DNA of 64,000 bases from Methanomassiliicoccales archaeon UBA280 (lineage in GTDB: Archaea > Thermoplasmatota > Thermoplasmata > SG8-5). Position 1 is the stretch's first letter, and each line of letters begins with the position of its first letter. The notes beneath the pieces are model-generated. The model searched no databases and was not told the DNA's origin. It saw only the letters and a program-made list of their open reading frames with translations. Below are positions 36,701-45,972 of this stretch, piece by piece. The translations under genes were made by a program, and so were the position numbers. The stretch lies in the NCBI GenBank assembly GCA_002499085.1, contig DAKD01000028.1, forward strand, positions 1-64,000, read 5' to 3'.

Positions 36701-37885
36701 TCACCGCTGCAATATGGCCCGATAAAATGCGGCCAGTTTCTTTACCCGGTCGGTACCTGACCACTGTTTTCTGGCCGCTGAAACAGAAGTGACGAGAGCG
36801 TTGTAGTCGCAGCCCTTCAGTATGACGGAGAGATGTGGGACATCCTCAGGCCCTATCAGGATGCCGCTTCTGTCATGCGCGATGAAGCCGGCAGAGTACT
36901 CAATTTTCTTAGCAATTAACACCGGAATTCCCGCTTCGTAGTACGAGGGAATCTTGTTACCGGCAGCGGTCTTGGCTTTCCTTGTCAGGTCGGGATTGGC
37001 CGCATCGTCGAATTCGAAGTAATACAGGCCGAAGTCATATCCTGACATCTCCTTTACAAGTTCACGGTATGGCACTGTGTCATGCATGTGAATAAACCCA
37101 GATTTTTCAGCATAATAAACGCCCAGCTCCTCGTGGTCCCTGCTCCACGGTGCAGGATAGACATGCACATGGATGCCCTGCTTCGTCAGCTTCTCGAAGA
37201 ATGGCAGCAGATAATAGTCCTTCCCGGGCCCGTGGATTCCGCCGGCATAGACAACATGCCATTGGCCGTCACTGTCCCTCAGCTTCTTGCCGGGGATTGG
37301 CTGAAACAGGGTTTCATCGCAGCCGTCCGGAAATGATATGTCTGGCGCTCTGATGCTATGGCCCAATTCACGGTAGAAATCCAATTCCTCGATCGGCCCT
37401 TTGTGGACGAGGGCGTCCGCCTTCCGGAGACAGAATATTTCATCTCGTATCTCGCTTGGCCACCTGTGGTTATTGCCTGATGTCTGGAGCAGCAGGTCGT
37501 ATTGGTCGAAGATTACCTTTGAGGTGGCGGACTCAATTGCGAGCTTTGAAAGGGCGACGGGAGGGGCCACCGCATGAATGATATCGAACTGCCCGAAGCC
37601 ATGCAATTTTTTGCGCAGCCACGCCTTAAGAATAGGGTCTGACAGGAAGGCAAGGCGGCCGTGCGTTATCCGTTTCAATGTGTTATGCAAGAAGAACGCC
37701 GCGGAGAATTCCATGCCAAATGCTTTGACATCATAGAAAGCCCCGGCATGAAGAGAGACATCCCATGCATTGGCCAGTAGACAAGGTTCGGCCAAGCCCG
37801 TGTCCTTGAGGGCTTTTGCGAGCTTGTAGCACCTGAAATCCGGCCTGTCGCAAACGAACAGAACTCTGATTTTATCGGCTGACAC
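36701..37885 (-). CDS. GT-B type glycosyltransferase
   Basis: This 394-residue protein starts at GTG 37885 (MSADKIRVLFVCDRPDFRC). The first half has HAVAPPVALSK and VIFDQYDLLL, the second HVVYAGGIHGPGKDYYLL and a donor-site loop KIPSYYEAGIPVLIAKK. This is a GT4-like layout with diverged motifs. It belongs to the surface-glycan gene set and has its own promoter region. Donor and acceptor unknown. Confidence 0.8.
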   Translation of the reverse strand: MSADKIRVLFVCDRPDFRCYKLAKALKDTGLAEPCLLANAWDVSLHAGAFYDVKAFGMEFSAAFFLHNTLKRITHGRLAFLSDPILKAWLRKKLHGFGQFDIIHAVAPPVALSKLAIESATSKVIFDQYDLLLQTSGNNHRWPSEIRDEIFCLRKADALVHKGPIEELDFYRELGHSIRAPDISFPDGCDETLFQPIPGKKLRDSDGQWHVVYAGGIHGPGKDYYLLPFFEKLTKQGIHVHVYPAPWSRDHEELGVYYAEKSGFIHMHDTVPYRELVKEMSGYDFGLYYFEFDDAANPDLTRKAKTAAGNKIPSYYEAGIPVLIAKKIEYSAGFIAHDRSGILIGPEDVPHLSVILKGCDYNALVTSVSAARKQWSGTDRVKKLAAFYRAILQR

Positions 37886-37965
37886 ATTTCGGAATATAGC
37901 AATTCCCGGTAAATACCTTTACCTGTTGATTTGCGATGTAAAGTTTCAAGTACAATCAAATATAT

Positions 37966-39114
37966 GTGAAGAACAAAGCAGGCCGAGCCGTCGGCAAGGT
38001 GATTCCTCTGTCCATAACCACCAGGCTCTCAACCAAGATGAACCGCAGGATATTCGCAACCATAATCGGCATTGCGTTCTGCACAACTTACCTGACAGGA
38101 ACGATAGCCATGGTGGGCGGCCTTCACGATACAACTTCCGCTCTGGCCTCCAGCTTCGACCAGGGCCCGGTTCTCATTTACACGGATGAGGATTTTGCGG
38201 CCAGCTGCATCGACGGGTCCAGGCTTCCGGGTGACAACACCACTTTCGTGGCTTTCTGCTTTGCCGATGTCGCGCTCAGGGACTTCCACGGAAGGACCTC
38301 GGAGAATGTCTATGCAGTATCGGTTTATGACCCGAAGGACGCACTCGGTCTGAACATGACCGATGAGACCAACGACTCGGGTGTGTGGGTGGGCACCCAA
38401 CTCGTCGATATGCTGGCCCAGGATTCCATCACTGCCGAGCCGGACGTAAACTACATACTGGCCAGAGGCAACAGCACGGCAAACATCCGTATCAGCGCCC
38501 TTTACTCCGCAGGCTCGATACTCCCGGATGACTGGCTGCTCATCCCCAGGGAGAAGATGGACATTCTGAGGCCTGACCTCAGGGGCAATTATTCCTTCGT
38601 GATGGTTGTGGAGTCGGATGTATCGCCCGAGGAGCTGGGCATCTGCTCGGCCGATGCTACGTCGAGACCCACCTCAGGCGTGGTCGGTTACTTCGAGAAC
38701 GGAATATACCAGGTGGAGCAGGGCCTGTGGGGCATAATCCTGATGAGCGGCCTGATAACAATGCTGCTCGTTTATTGCATCATTTCCATCGAGACTGAGT
38801 TCAGCACCCCCACAATCAGGGTCCTGAGGGGCATAGGCGCAGGCAGAAATTACGTCATAGGAATATTCATGCTCAAGTCACTGTTCATAACCTTTGTCGG
38901 CGGCGTTCTGGGTACTGCCATGGGATTCTGCGCTGCCAACGCCATCTCGTCAATGTCGAGTCTGCTGGACATCATGTCCTTCATAACTCCGAAGGCGAGT
39001 TTCGGCTCGGTGGTCCTGCCCGTCCTCATATCCATGGCCGCCGGAATGGTGGGCGGGTTCTGGCCTGCTGTCAAGGCGTCAAAGATGTTCGCGCCAAGGA
39101 GGAACCAGATATGA
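37966..39114 (+). CDS. FtsX/LolC-type ABC permease
   Basis: This 382-residue protein has the FtsX layout: one N-terminal helix (~29-50), a ~200-residue extracytoplasmic domain, and three C-terminal helices (~265-370) with an INTITRLS-like cytoplasmic start (PLSITTRLSTKMNRRI). GTG 37966 is the first start after a TATA-like CAAATATATG; the N-terminus is uncertain. It overlaps the second permease by ATGA. The likely ATPase partner is at 29309-29980. Confidence 0.83.
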   Translation: MKNKAGRAVGKVIPLSITTRLSTKMNRRIFATIIGIAFCTTYLTGTIAMVGGLHDTTSALASSFDQGPVLIYTDEDFAASCIDGSRLPGDNTTFVAFCFADVALRDFHGRTSENVYAVSVYDPKDALGLNMTDETNDSGVWVGTQLVDMLAQDSITAEPDVNYILARGNSTANIRISALYSAGSILPDDWLLIPREKMDILRPDLRGNYSFVMVVESDVSPEELGICSADATSRPTSGVVGYFENGIYQVEQGLWGIILMSGLITMLLVYCIISIETEFSTPTIRVLRGIGAGRNYVIGIFMLKSLFITFVGGVLGTAMGFCAANAISSMSSLLDIMSFITPKASFGSVVLPVLISMAAGMVGGFWPAVKASKMFAPRRNQI

Positions 39115-40346
39115 TGATGCTCAAGATGAAGAACATTGCCGGCCTGGTTCTGTGCACATTGATCCTGAGCGCGTCGATACCCCTGCTCCTGGGCATTCAG
39201 GAGACGCCCCAGACCGTATTCGGAGGGGACATGGTGGCAGTGTCCCAGGTAAATTCCACCGTTGTTCTCAACGAAAGCATGGTACACACGCTGAGGAATC
39301 AGACAAATGTCATTGCGGCCAGCGCGGAGATTTCCTGCTTCGGCGTCATAAGCGGCAGTCCTGTCCTGATAAGGGGGGTGTTCCTGGACCATTTCCTGGA
39401 GATAGAGGGCAGCTGGCTGAGCAGCGGAGCTGTTGATGACATATCCAGATTCGCTGTCATCGGAAGGAGGCTGGCGGAAAACACCGGCCTGGGTGTCGGG
39501 GACAGATTTCTCCTGACAGGTTCGACCGTGTCCGCGATGTACCAGCTGGAAGTCAGCGCCGTCTTCAGCGGCGGGAATTCAGAGGACGAGATGCTGGTGC
39601 CGCTTGCATACGCCAGAAAGATGGCCGGACTCAGCCGGGACAGCGTCCTCTTCATAAGGGTAAAGACAGACAACCAGACCGCGCTCGTCGAAACGCTCCA
39701 GGAGCAGGAGCAGCCCGTGGTCGTCACGACCTCGGCCGGAACAGTCACCCCCATCAACACCCAGCTCACCGAGGAGGAGAGGCTGCAGCAACAGCTCGCC
39801 ATAAAATACCTGGACACGGCCCAGTTCAGGGCCTCGAACGGCAGCTATGTGAGCATGTTCGTCAGGGAGGGGGCCAGCAGCATCAAGGTCGTCGTGGGCA
39901 CGTTCATAGTACTGGACGGGGCGCTCGCATTCATCGGCTCCTCGGCCATAGTCTCCAGGGCCATCATCGAGAGGCGTTACGAGATAGGCATAATCTCCGC
40001 GGTGGGCGCAAACAGGAACTACATCAGGAAGATCATCACGAGGGACGTTTTCCTCATGTCTGTCCTGGCATCGTTCATGGGCGTCGTTCTAGGTTATGCC
40101 CTCGCCTGGACCGTGGAGGACCAGGGCGTGCTCGTGATGTTCGGAGAGACAATACACGCGGTCATTGATCCGTACATCCTGACGGGAATATTCATCCTGT
40201 CCGTGACCATACACACATCCTCGGGGCTGGTGATGGAGAGCACCATGAGCAAGCTCAAGCCGCGCAGCCTGATGCAGGAAACCGAGACGGTGGGAAGGGA
40301 GGCGCAGGCCCAGCCCATGGAGGAATTGCTGGAGGTGGGCGCCTGA
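39111..40346 (+). CDS. FtsX/LolC-type ABC permease, second subunit
   Basis: This 411-residue protein starts MMMLKMKNIAGLVLCTLIL: helix one, a large outer domain to ~residue 265, then three helices and the conserved cytoplasmic IVSRAIIERRYEIGIISAVGANRNYI, the coupling motif that contacts the ATPase. With its overlapping neighbour it would form a heterodimeric MacB/LolCDE-like transporter, possibly exporting or extracting a surface lipoprotein or glycolipid. Confidence 0.86.
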   Translation: MMMLKMKNIAGLVLCTLILSASIPLLLGIQETPQTVFGGDMVAVSQVNSTVVLNESMVHTLRNQTNVIAASAEISCFGVISGSPVLIRGVFLDHFLEIEGSWLSSGAVDDISRFAVIGRRLAENTGLGVGDRFLLTGSTVSAMYQLEVSAVFSGGNSEDEMLVPLAYARKMAGLSRDSVLFIRVKTDNQTALVETLQEQEQPVVVTTSAGTVTPINTQLTEEERLQQQLAIKYLDTAQFRASNGSYVSMFVREGASSIKVVVGTFIVLDGALAFIGSSAIVSRAIIERRYEIGIISAVGANRNYIRKIITRDVFLMSVLASFMGVVLGYALAWTVEDQGVLVMFGETIHAVIDPYILTGIFILSVTIHTSSGLVMESTMSKLKPRSLMQETETVGREAQAQPMEELLEVGA

Positions 40347-40363
40347 GGAGCTGGCGGCCTGTC

Positions 40364-42034
40364 ATGCTTTCGGTCCTGCTGCTGCTGATTGCGCTCTCCG
40401 CTAGGCTGGTGCCGCTGCAGTTCTCGGACCTACCTTACAACATAGACGGCTTCCCGCTGGCCAGGATATCGGAGATAATCGTTGACACGGGCTCCCTGCC
40501 CGATCCGGGAAATTACGATGGGCTGCTGGCCTACAACATGAAACTGCCGGTATTCTCGGAGGTTCTGGCAATGTTCTCGCTGGTTCTCGGGGTCGAGCCG
40601 CTGGCACTTCTCCCGTATTTCTGCGCCGTCATAGGCTCGCTTTCCGTCGTTTTCATATTCGCGCTGACCAGGGAACTGACAAAGAACGACCTTGCCGCAT
40701 TCGCCGCAGGGATGTTCGCCGCACTTACCGGGCTCTTCGTCTATGTCACGGCTGCGGCAATGAAGCAGCTCCTGGCAATCACGCTGCTCTGCTTCATCCT
40801 GTACCTGTACACGAAGAGAGAGGACTGGCGGTTCAGGCTGGCAATGGCCGCAGCCATTGCGCTGTTGCCCTTCACGCATCACCTGACGTCGCTCGTGGCA
40901 TTGCTCGTTCTCTCGTTCGCCCTGGTGGGAACAGCCTTCCGCAGGGCTCATCCCCACGTGAGGACAGTGAGAGGCGTCGTCCTTGACGCGGTTTTCGGAC
41001 CGTTGATTCTCATCGCTTCCCTCTATTACTACAGCTCAGTGAACCTGGAGATTGCCAGCCAGGTCATGAACGCGAACGACGCTGTCCTTCTGGCCAGCGT
41101 CGCCATCATAACGGCAGTGCTGGTGAGGATCCTGTCGATGACAGTCCAGACCAAGCCCTGGTTCTTCCTTGGCAAGGGAGAGGGCAATGAGGTCACATTC
41201 TGGCACATAATGGACGAGAAGGTCCTGGTTCTCATTGGGGGCATAGGCGCGCTTTACCTGAATTCGAGGGTGCACCTTTTCACAAGCACGAGGATGGCCT
41301 CCGAGCCCCTGCTCAGGATGATGGTGCCGTACTTCCTGCTGGCTATAATCGCTCTGATAGGTTTCAACGTGATGAGGTATACCAAGTTCACCAGGAGACA
41401 TCTAGTCGTCAGCATGTTCATGGCTCCGCTGTGCCTCATGATTTTCGCATGCCTCAGGGACCTGGACATGTTCGGGTTCATGGTCGCATACAGAAGCTAC
41501 AGCTTCATAGACATACCCATGGCTCTGGCTGCCGGGGTCGGAGTCACCTATTTGGCGTCAATCCTGGCCAAGCACGCAAAGATCCATCCGTTCTACAGAC
41601 CGTTACCGGCCTTCGCCGTGGCTATCTTCATCCTGCTCTGTGGGATGTCGCTGCCGCTCGCCTACGACACCCAGGAAGTGTTCGGCGGCCAGGCCGTTAC
41701 GCAGGAGTACGAGACCGCGGCCATGGAATGGGCCGCGCACCACGGCGTCGGAGACATTGTCACGGACCAGAGATACGGCGACATCATCAATCCGTATTAC
41801 GGCATACACGCCGACAGGACCGGGCCGTGGAAGATGAAGGCCGGGATGGTGGAGAGTGGCAGCTTCCTGCTCGTTGCCGAGCAATGGACGGAGACCGGGG
41901 CACAGATGCACCCTCTGGACAACATCCTGTTCACGGATGAGGCAATGTCCCAGTTCCTCGACGAGTGCAATGTCTGCTACAGCGGAGGACCCGGGGGCGG
42001 GAGAATGACTGTCGCGGTGTACATTGCCGGTTGA
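40364..42034 (+). CDS. Polytopic GT-C-like membrane protein
   Basis: This 556-residue protein has about 12 hydrophobic segments and a ~110-residue soluble C-terminus. The first outer loop (DLPYNIDGFPLARISEII, with a DG pair) resembles the catalytic loop of archaeal GT-C transferases. ATG 40364 is used, but an in-frame CTG at 40343, overlapping the previous stop (CTGA), would add RSWRPV, a sensible cytoplasmic lead before helix 1. It closes the glycan locus and could be a lipid-phosphate-sugar-dependent transferase. Confidence 0.7.
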   Translation: MLSVLLLLIALSARLVPLQFSDLPYNIDGFPLARISEIIVDTGSLPDPGNYDGLLAYNMKLPVFSEVLAMFSLVLGVEPLALLPYFCAVIGSLSVVFIFALTRELTKNDLAAFAAGMFAALTGLFVYVTAAAMKQLLAITLLCFILYLYTKREDWRFRLAMAAAIALLPFTHHLTSLVALLVLSFALVGTAFRRAHPHVRTVRGVVLDAVFGPLILIASLYYYSSVNLEIASQVMNANDAVLLASVAIITAVLVRILSMTVQTKPWFFLGKGEGNEVTFWHIMDEKVLVLIGGIGALYLNSRVHLFTSTRMASEPLLRMMVPYFLLAIIALIGFNVMRYTKFTRRHLVVSMFMAPLCLMIFACLRDLDMFGFMVAYRSYSFIDIPMALAAGVGVTYLASILAKHAKIHPFYRPLPAFAVAIFILLCGMSLPLAYDTQEVFGGQAVTQEYETAAMEWAAHHGVGDIVTDQRYGDIINPYYGIHADRTGPWKMKAGMVESGSFLLVAEQWTETGAQMHPLDNILFTDEAMSQFLDECNVCYSGGPGGGRMTVAVYIAG

Positions 42035-42043
42035 CGTAATCAA

Positions 42044-42829
42044 CTAACCGTACATGGACGGCTGGTGCTGGCCCGGCGTCTTCGTCTCGCTGGTCTGTTT
42101 GTGTATCGACTTGAGCTGGGTTTCTATGCGCTCGGCTTCCTGGTACAGGGGCTTGACGTCCAGGTCGATATGCAGGAGGAACTTGTTTATCAGTTCCATC
42201 ACCCTTGCGGCTGCGCGTGCGTCCGGATAGTCGGGATGGGCTTCGGCCAGGAGGGTTGCGACATTGAAGTCCCTGCGTTTTCCCTCGTTGAGCAGGACCC
42301 CGGCGACCCCGGTGATGACGCCCTCGGTGAACTCGTTGACGCCGTTCTTCTTCAGCTCGTCGCGCATCCAGTCCGTGCTGCCTATCCCGTACACGCCCAA
42401 ATCCGTTTCGTCTGACTCATCGATTTCGACGGATTCCCTGTCTATCACAAGGCCCTCCGGCGACACGAGCATCTTGCATCTCTGGTCCTGTGCCCAGTCG
42501 ATCATCATGCTGGCTATGGGCTTGACCAGGTTCGGCGGGGGCTGGAACTCGGAAATGAAAACGACAATCTGGTCCATGGAAGCGGGGCCTGTGCCCACCT
42601 TCTCGCCCGCATAAATCCTCACAGGGTTGTTGGGCACCCCGTCCCTCACGAGTGACACCGTGGGAAAATACACCGAGTCCATTATGCCGATCTGAGTCAA
42701 TTTCAGAGTGTTGATGAGGTAGTTGGCGACTATCGAGCTGACCAGGCCGACGCTGGGGAAACCGTCTATGACTGTGGCGCCGCGTATGTCCATCCTCTTC
42801 AGCTCGTATATCTCGATGTCCTCAGGCAT
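42044..42829 (-). CDS. PAC2-family protein (proteasome assembly chaperone-like)
   Basis: This 261-residue protein has the PAC2 features: GATVIDGFPSVGLVSSIVANYLI near the N-terminus, then VFISEFQPP, a GVITGVAGVLLNEGKRRD segment and a C-terminal coiled helix (YQEAERIETQLKSIHKQ). Archaeal members are thought to assist proteasome assembly, but this is not proven for most. A TATA-like GTTTAAGTATT (42861-42871) lies ~37 nt before the ATG. It is convergent with the GT-C-like gene. Confidence 0.86.
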   Translation of the reverse strand: MPEDIEIYELKRMDIRGATVIDGFPSVGLVSSIVANYLINTLKLTQIGIMDSVYFPTVSLVRDGVPNNPVRIYAGEKVGTGPASMDQIVVFISEFQPPPNLVKPIASMMIDWAQDQRCKMLVSPEGLVIDRESVEIDESDETDLGVYGIGSTDWMRDELKKNGVNEFTEGVITGVAGVLLNEGKRRDFNVATLLAEAHPDYPDARAAARVMELINKFLLHIDLDVKPLYQEAERIETQLKSIHKQTSETKTPGQHQPSMYG

Positions 42830-42991
42830 ACTTCTGTCCTCATCCCCATATTCCGTTGCTAATACTTAAACCTGAAGCCGTCGGCCATTCCGAAAATGCC
42901 GTCCGGCGGGCTGCATCAGACGCGGTGCATGGGTTGGAACAAAAACATTAAAACCCCAAACGGATATACACATCCAAGCTAGGAGGAACCG

Positions 42992-44257
42992 ATGTCCAAG
43001 GAACTGACTGAGCAGATATTCGCCATCATGGAGAGGGAGATGAGCGACATTGGCGGGTTCATTGTCAAAAAGCAGTGCATGCTCATCGGCTCCGACCCGG
43101 AAAACATCGAACCGGCAGACCTGCCCAAACTTGCCAGCAATCTTTCGGAAGTGATGAGGACTTTCGGCGGCTACGAGAAGGCCAGGAAGATCTATTCCGA
43201 AATCAAGAAACTTGAGAACCTTGACAAGGTCGCGGAGGGGGAGAAGAGCGACGACAAGCGCCAGAACATGCTGGAGGACCTGGGCATGAGCTGCATATTC
43301 TCGGCCGAATGGGACAAGGCATTCGAATATTTCAACAGGCTCTACGGCGAGGCAAGGGCCGGGAACGACAAGGTCCAGATGTCAAGATACCTTAGGCGGC
43401 TGGGCTTCATACACCAGGAGAGGTCGGAATTCGACAGGGCACTGGAATACTACGAGCAATCGCTTGACACGGCCGAGGACTCGAAGGACCCGAAGGCCAT
43501 AGGCCAGGCATGCAACAACATCGGCGGCATTTACTGGAACAAGGGCATGTACGAGAAGGCTGGCGAGTACCAGGAGAGGGCGATAGAGAGCGCGCTCAAG
43601 GCAGACGACAAAAAGATACTAGGCTCCGCGCACATAGGGCTGGGGAACATACATGCCGACAGCCATGAACCGCAAGAAGCCATAGCCCATTACAAGGATG
43701 CGCTGAAATATCTCAGCGGAACGGATGAGATTTACGAGATCGCCAGGGCATACAACAACCTTGGCGACACATATCTCCAGATGAAGGACTGGAACAACTC
43801 GCTGAAGCAGTTCGAGAAATGCAGGGAATTCGCGGACAAGGGCGGCTGGATAAACATGAAGGCCTGGGCCGAGTTCAACTCGAGCGAGGCACTCGTCGAG
43901 CTTGGAAAGCTAGACCTGGCGAAGAAGAACCTGGACGACAGCCTGGACATCCTCAGGAAGATAGGCGACCGCGTCGGGCTGGGAGGGATTTACCAGAACT
44001 ACGGAAGGCTCTATTCCGCCAAGAAGGATTGGGCCAAGATGCTGGAGAACTACGATTTGGCCGTGGCCGTGTTCACGGAGATAAACACGCCCATATCCCT
44101 GGCCGAGGTCTACGAGGAGCTGGGCATGGCGCTGAAGAAGATGGGGGACGGGGAAAGGGCCAAGACCGAGCTTAGGCGCGCAGCCAACCTTTTCCTGCAT
44201 CTGGACCTGCAGAAGCAGCTGAAAAGGGTCCTGAAGGAGATTGAGACACTGGGCTGA
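42992..44257 (+). CDS. TPR repeat protein
   Basis: This 421-residue all-helical protein is built of about eight tetratricopeptide repeats; residues ~145-400 show clear A-G-Y/F-P spaced pairs such as ALEYYEQSLDTAEDSKD and GMYEKAGEYQERAIESALKA. A strong ribosome site (TAGGAGGAACC) precedes the ATG. There is no signal peptide or enzyme domain, so it is likely a cytoplasmic protein-protein scaffold. It stands alone with its own promoter. Confidence 0.85.
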   Translation: MSKELTEQIFAIMEREMSDIGGFIVKKQCMLIGSDPENIEPADLPKLASNLSEVMRTFGGYEKARKIYSEIKKLENLDKVAEGEKSDDKRQNMLEDLGMSCIFSAEWDKAFEYFNRLYGEARAGNDKVQMSRYLRRLGFIHQERSEFDRALEYYEQSLDTAEDSKDPKAIGQACNNIGGIYWNKGMYEKAGEYQERAIESALKADDKKILGSAHIGLGNIHADSHEPQEAIAHYKDALKYLSGTDEIYEIARAYNNLGDTYLQMKDWNNSLKQFEKCREFADKGGWINMKAWAEFNSSEALVELGKLDLAKKNLDDSLDILRKIGDRVGLGGIYQNYGRLYSAKKDWAKMLENYDLAVAVFTEINTPISLAEVYEELGMALKKMGDGERAKTELRRAANLFLHLDLQKQLKRVLKEIETLG

Positions 44258-44297
44258 GAGCATATTGCGCTATATCCCTGCGAAAAAGCTGGCCGGG

Positions 44298-44414
44298 TCA
44301 TTTCCTGCCGGATGAGGTTATCAGGACCTTCGGTATGTTCCTTGAAACCTGGAATTCCCTCTGGAGCTTCTCGACGTTGTACTCTATCTTCTCCGAAATC
44401 TTCACCACTATCAT
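44298..44414 (-). CDS. Possible 38-residue protein
   Basis: A short frame starts ATG ATA GTG GTG at 44414 and encodes a basic, amphipathic peptide (KISEKIEYNVEKLQREFQ, ending TSSGRK). A TATA box (CATTTATAG on the minus strand, 44441-44449) is centred 31 nt upstream, the spacing used by leaderless genes here. No family recognised. The rest of the 44258-44565 gap holds only the promoter of the methyltransferase gene. Confidence 0.4.
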   Translation of the reverse strand: MIVVKISEKIEYNVEKLQREFQVSRNIPKVLITSSGRK

Positions 44415-44440
44415 ATGGCTGTATACATGTAGCCAGGACA

Positions 44441-44449
44441 CTATAAATG
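44441..44449 (-). promoter_or_regulatory. TATA box of the possible 38-residue gene
   Basis: CATTTATAG on the minus strand, centred 31 nt before ATG 44414. Confidence 0.4.
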
Positions 44450-44565
44450 TTTTCATTGCCGAATGAGATTATGTCATTGCTTCGCCCGAAATGTTCACAT
44501 TTCCCGCTTCCGCGCAATGAGCGTGAATGCGAAATCTTTTTACTCGGCGCGGCAGTGAGGCCCGC

Positions 44566-45165
44566 ATGAAGCAGAGAGAACTGGAGATGGCGCTGCAGAA
44601 ACTGGAGGGATTCGCAAACCCGGACCCTGGCCTGGAGCAGTATCCCACGCCCGCGAAGATCGCGGCGGACATGCTGTACACCGCGCATGGCTTGGGGGAC
44701 ATCGAGGGCATGAGCATTATCGACCTTGGCTGCGGCACAGGCGTTTTTTCGATCGGTGCGTGCATGCTTGGCGCTGCGAAGGTAACAGGATTGGACAAGG
44801 ACAGGATGGCCTTGGAAGCGGCTATGCGCAATGCCGCGGCAAACAGCTGCGCAGCGGACTTTGTCTGCGGCGATGTGAGCACGGCTTCAGGCAGTTACGA
44901 CACATGCATAATGAACCCGCCTTTCGGCTCCCAGAGAAGGCATGCCGACATGCCGTTTCTCGTGAAGGCGGACGAACTGGCGGATGTGACCTACAGCCTC
45001 CACAATGCCGAAACTGTCGTGTTCCTCGGGAGGAAGATCCAGAGCTTGGGCAGAATTGTGGACCTTGAGAAAAGATATAAATTAGAGATAAGGCATACGT
45101 TCGGGTTCCATACCAGGGAGAAGGCAATGTTCGATGTCGCGCTCATCAGGACCGTGAGGCAATGA
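44566..45165 (+). CDS. METTL5-family N6-adenine rRNA methyltransferase
   Basis: This 199-residue protein starts MKQRELEMALQKLEGF at 44566; the earlier in-frame ATG at 44527 gives a non-conserved tail. GLEQYPTPAKIAADMLY, the SAM loop IIDLGCGTGVFSIGA and the catalytic MNPPFGSQ (NPPF, N6-adenine type) match the METTL5 family. Its human member methylates A1832 of 18S rRNA, so the archaeal protein likely modifies the equivalent 16S site. It overlaps the Csl4 gene by ATGA, a common archaeal pairing. Confidence 0.9.
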   Translation: MKQRELEMALQKLEGFANPDPGLEQYPTPAKIAADMLYTAHGLGDIEGMSIIDLGCGTGVFSIGACMLGAAKVTGLDKDRMALEAAMRNAAANSCAADFVCGDVSTASGSYDTCIMNPPFGSQRRHADMPFLVKADELADVTYSLHNAETVVFLGRKIQSLGRIVDLEKRYKLEIRHTFGFHTREKAMFDVALIRTVRQ

Positions 45166-45731
45166 AGAGGGAGCTGGCCCTTCCGGGCGATAGAATAGCG
45201 GCAGGCGAGGAATATATGCCAGGCCCGGGCACCTACGAGACCGAGGGCGTTATTTACGCGGCCGTTGCCGGGTCCGTGAAGTTCGACGAGGCCGAGAAGA
45301 CCGTGACCGTCCTGGAGGCAAGGAGGGTTTCGAGGCTGAAGCCTGGGGACATGGTGGTTGGAGAGGTCACGGGAGTGAGCAACAGCCTGGCCAACATCGC
45401 GGTATGCGCGGTTGACGGCATCGGAAGACAGGTGGGCGCCGGCGAGGCCGGGGCGGTGCATGTCTCGAAGCTGAGCGAGAATTACACGGAGGATGCCAGA
45501 AAGGAATACCGCACCGGAGATATCGTGAGAGCCTTGGTTCTGCAGGTTTCGCCCTCCCTGCAGCTGAGCACGAGAGAGCCGAACCTCGGCGTGATCAAGG
45601 CAAGATGCGGGAAGTGCCGCAACACTCTGAAAAACAGGTCGGGAAAACTCTACTGTTCTGACTGCGAGAGGCAGGAGTACAGGAAACTGGCGGACGACTT
45701 CGCCAGGTTCACGCCCGAGTACCGGGAATAG
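45162..45731 (+). CDS. csl4: Exosome complex RNA-binding protein Csl4
   Basis: This 189-residue protein has the three Csl4 parts: an N-terminal domain (LPGDRIAAGEEYMPGPGTY), a central S1 RNA-binding domain (~60-145, with GDMVVGEVTGVSN) and a C-terminal zinc ribbon (ARCGKCRN...YCSDCER). It caps the archaeal exosome, which degrades RNA from the 3' end. It is co-transcribed with the methyltransferase gene. The rpoL gene that often follows csl4 in archaea is absent; a small protein follows instead. Confidence 0.93.
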   Translation: MKRELALPGDRIAAGEEYMPGPGTYETEGVIYAAVAGSVKFDEAEKTVTVLEARRVSRLKPGDMVVGEVTGVSNSLANIAVCAVDGIGRQVGAGEAGAVHVSKLSENYTEDARKEYRTGDIVRALVLQVSPSLQLSTREPNLGVIKARCGKCRNTLKNRSGKLYCSDCERQEYRKLADDFARFTPEYRE

Positions 45732-45784
45732 GCGCAAATATATTATCCGTAGAACCCATACGCTCAGGCACAGGGAGGAATCTC

Positions 45785-45958
45785 ATGGACAAGACCACCC
45801 AGGAACTCTTGGACGAAATCAGGCAGCTCAGGACCGAGCTCAGGCACATGCAGGAAGTCGTGAACTCGCTTGTCAACATTGTCATGGAGATGGACGACGG
45901 CCCGGAGGAATACGAGGCCGTGCCCGCGAACCAGAGATTCCTCGACATGTACAACTGA
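45785..45958 (+). CDS. 57-residue coiled-coil protein
   Basis: A short frame starts MDKTTQELLDEIRQLRTELR with a strong ribosome site (GGGAGGAAT) eight bases before the ATG. Residues 5-35 have heptad spacing of Leu/Ile/Val, so a small coiled coil is likely; the tail is acidic and ends FLDMYN. It lies between csl4 and the ribulose-phosphate epimerase, 14 bases before the latter, so it is probably in the same transcript. No family recognised. Confidence 0.72.
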   Translation: MDKTTQELLDEIRQLRTELRHMQEVVNSLVNIVMEMDDGPEEYEAVPANQRFLDMYN

Positions 45959-45972
45959 CGCCCGGTGAGACT

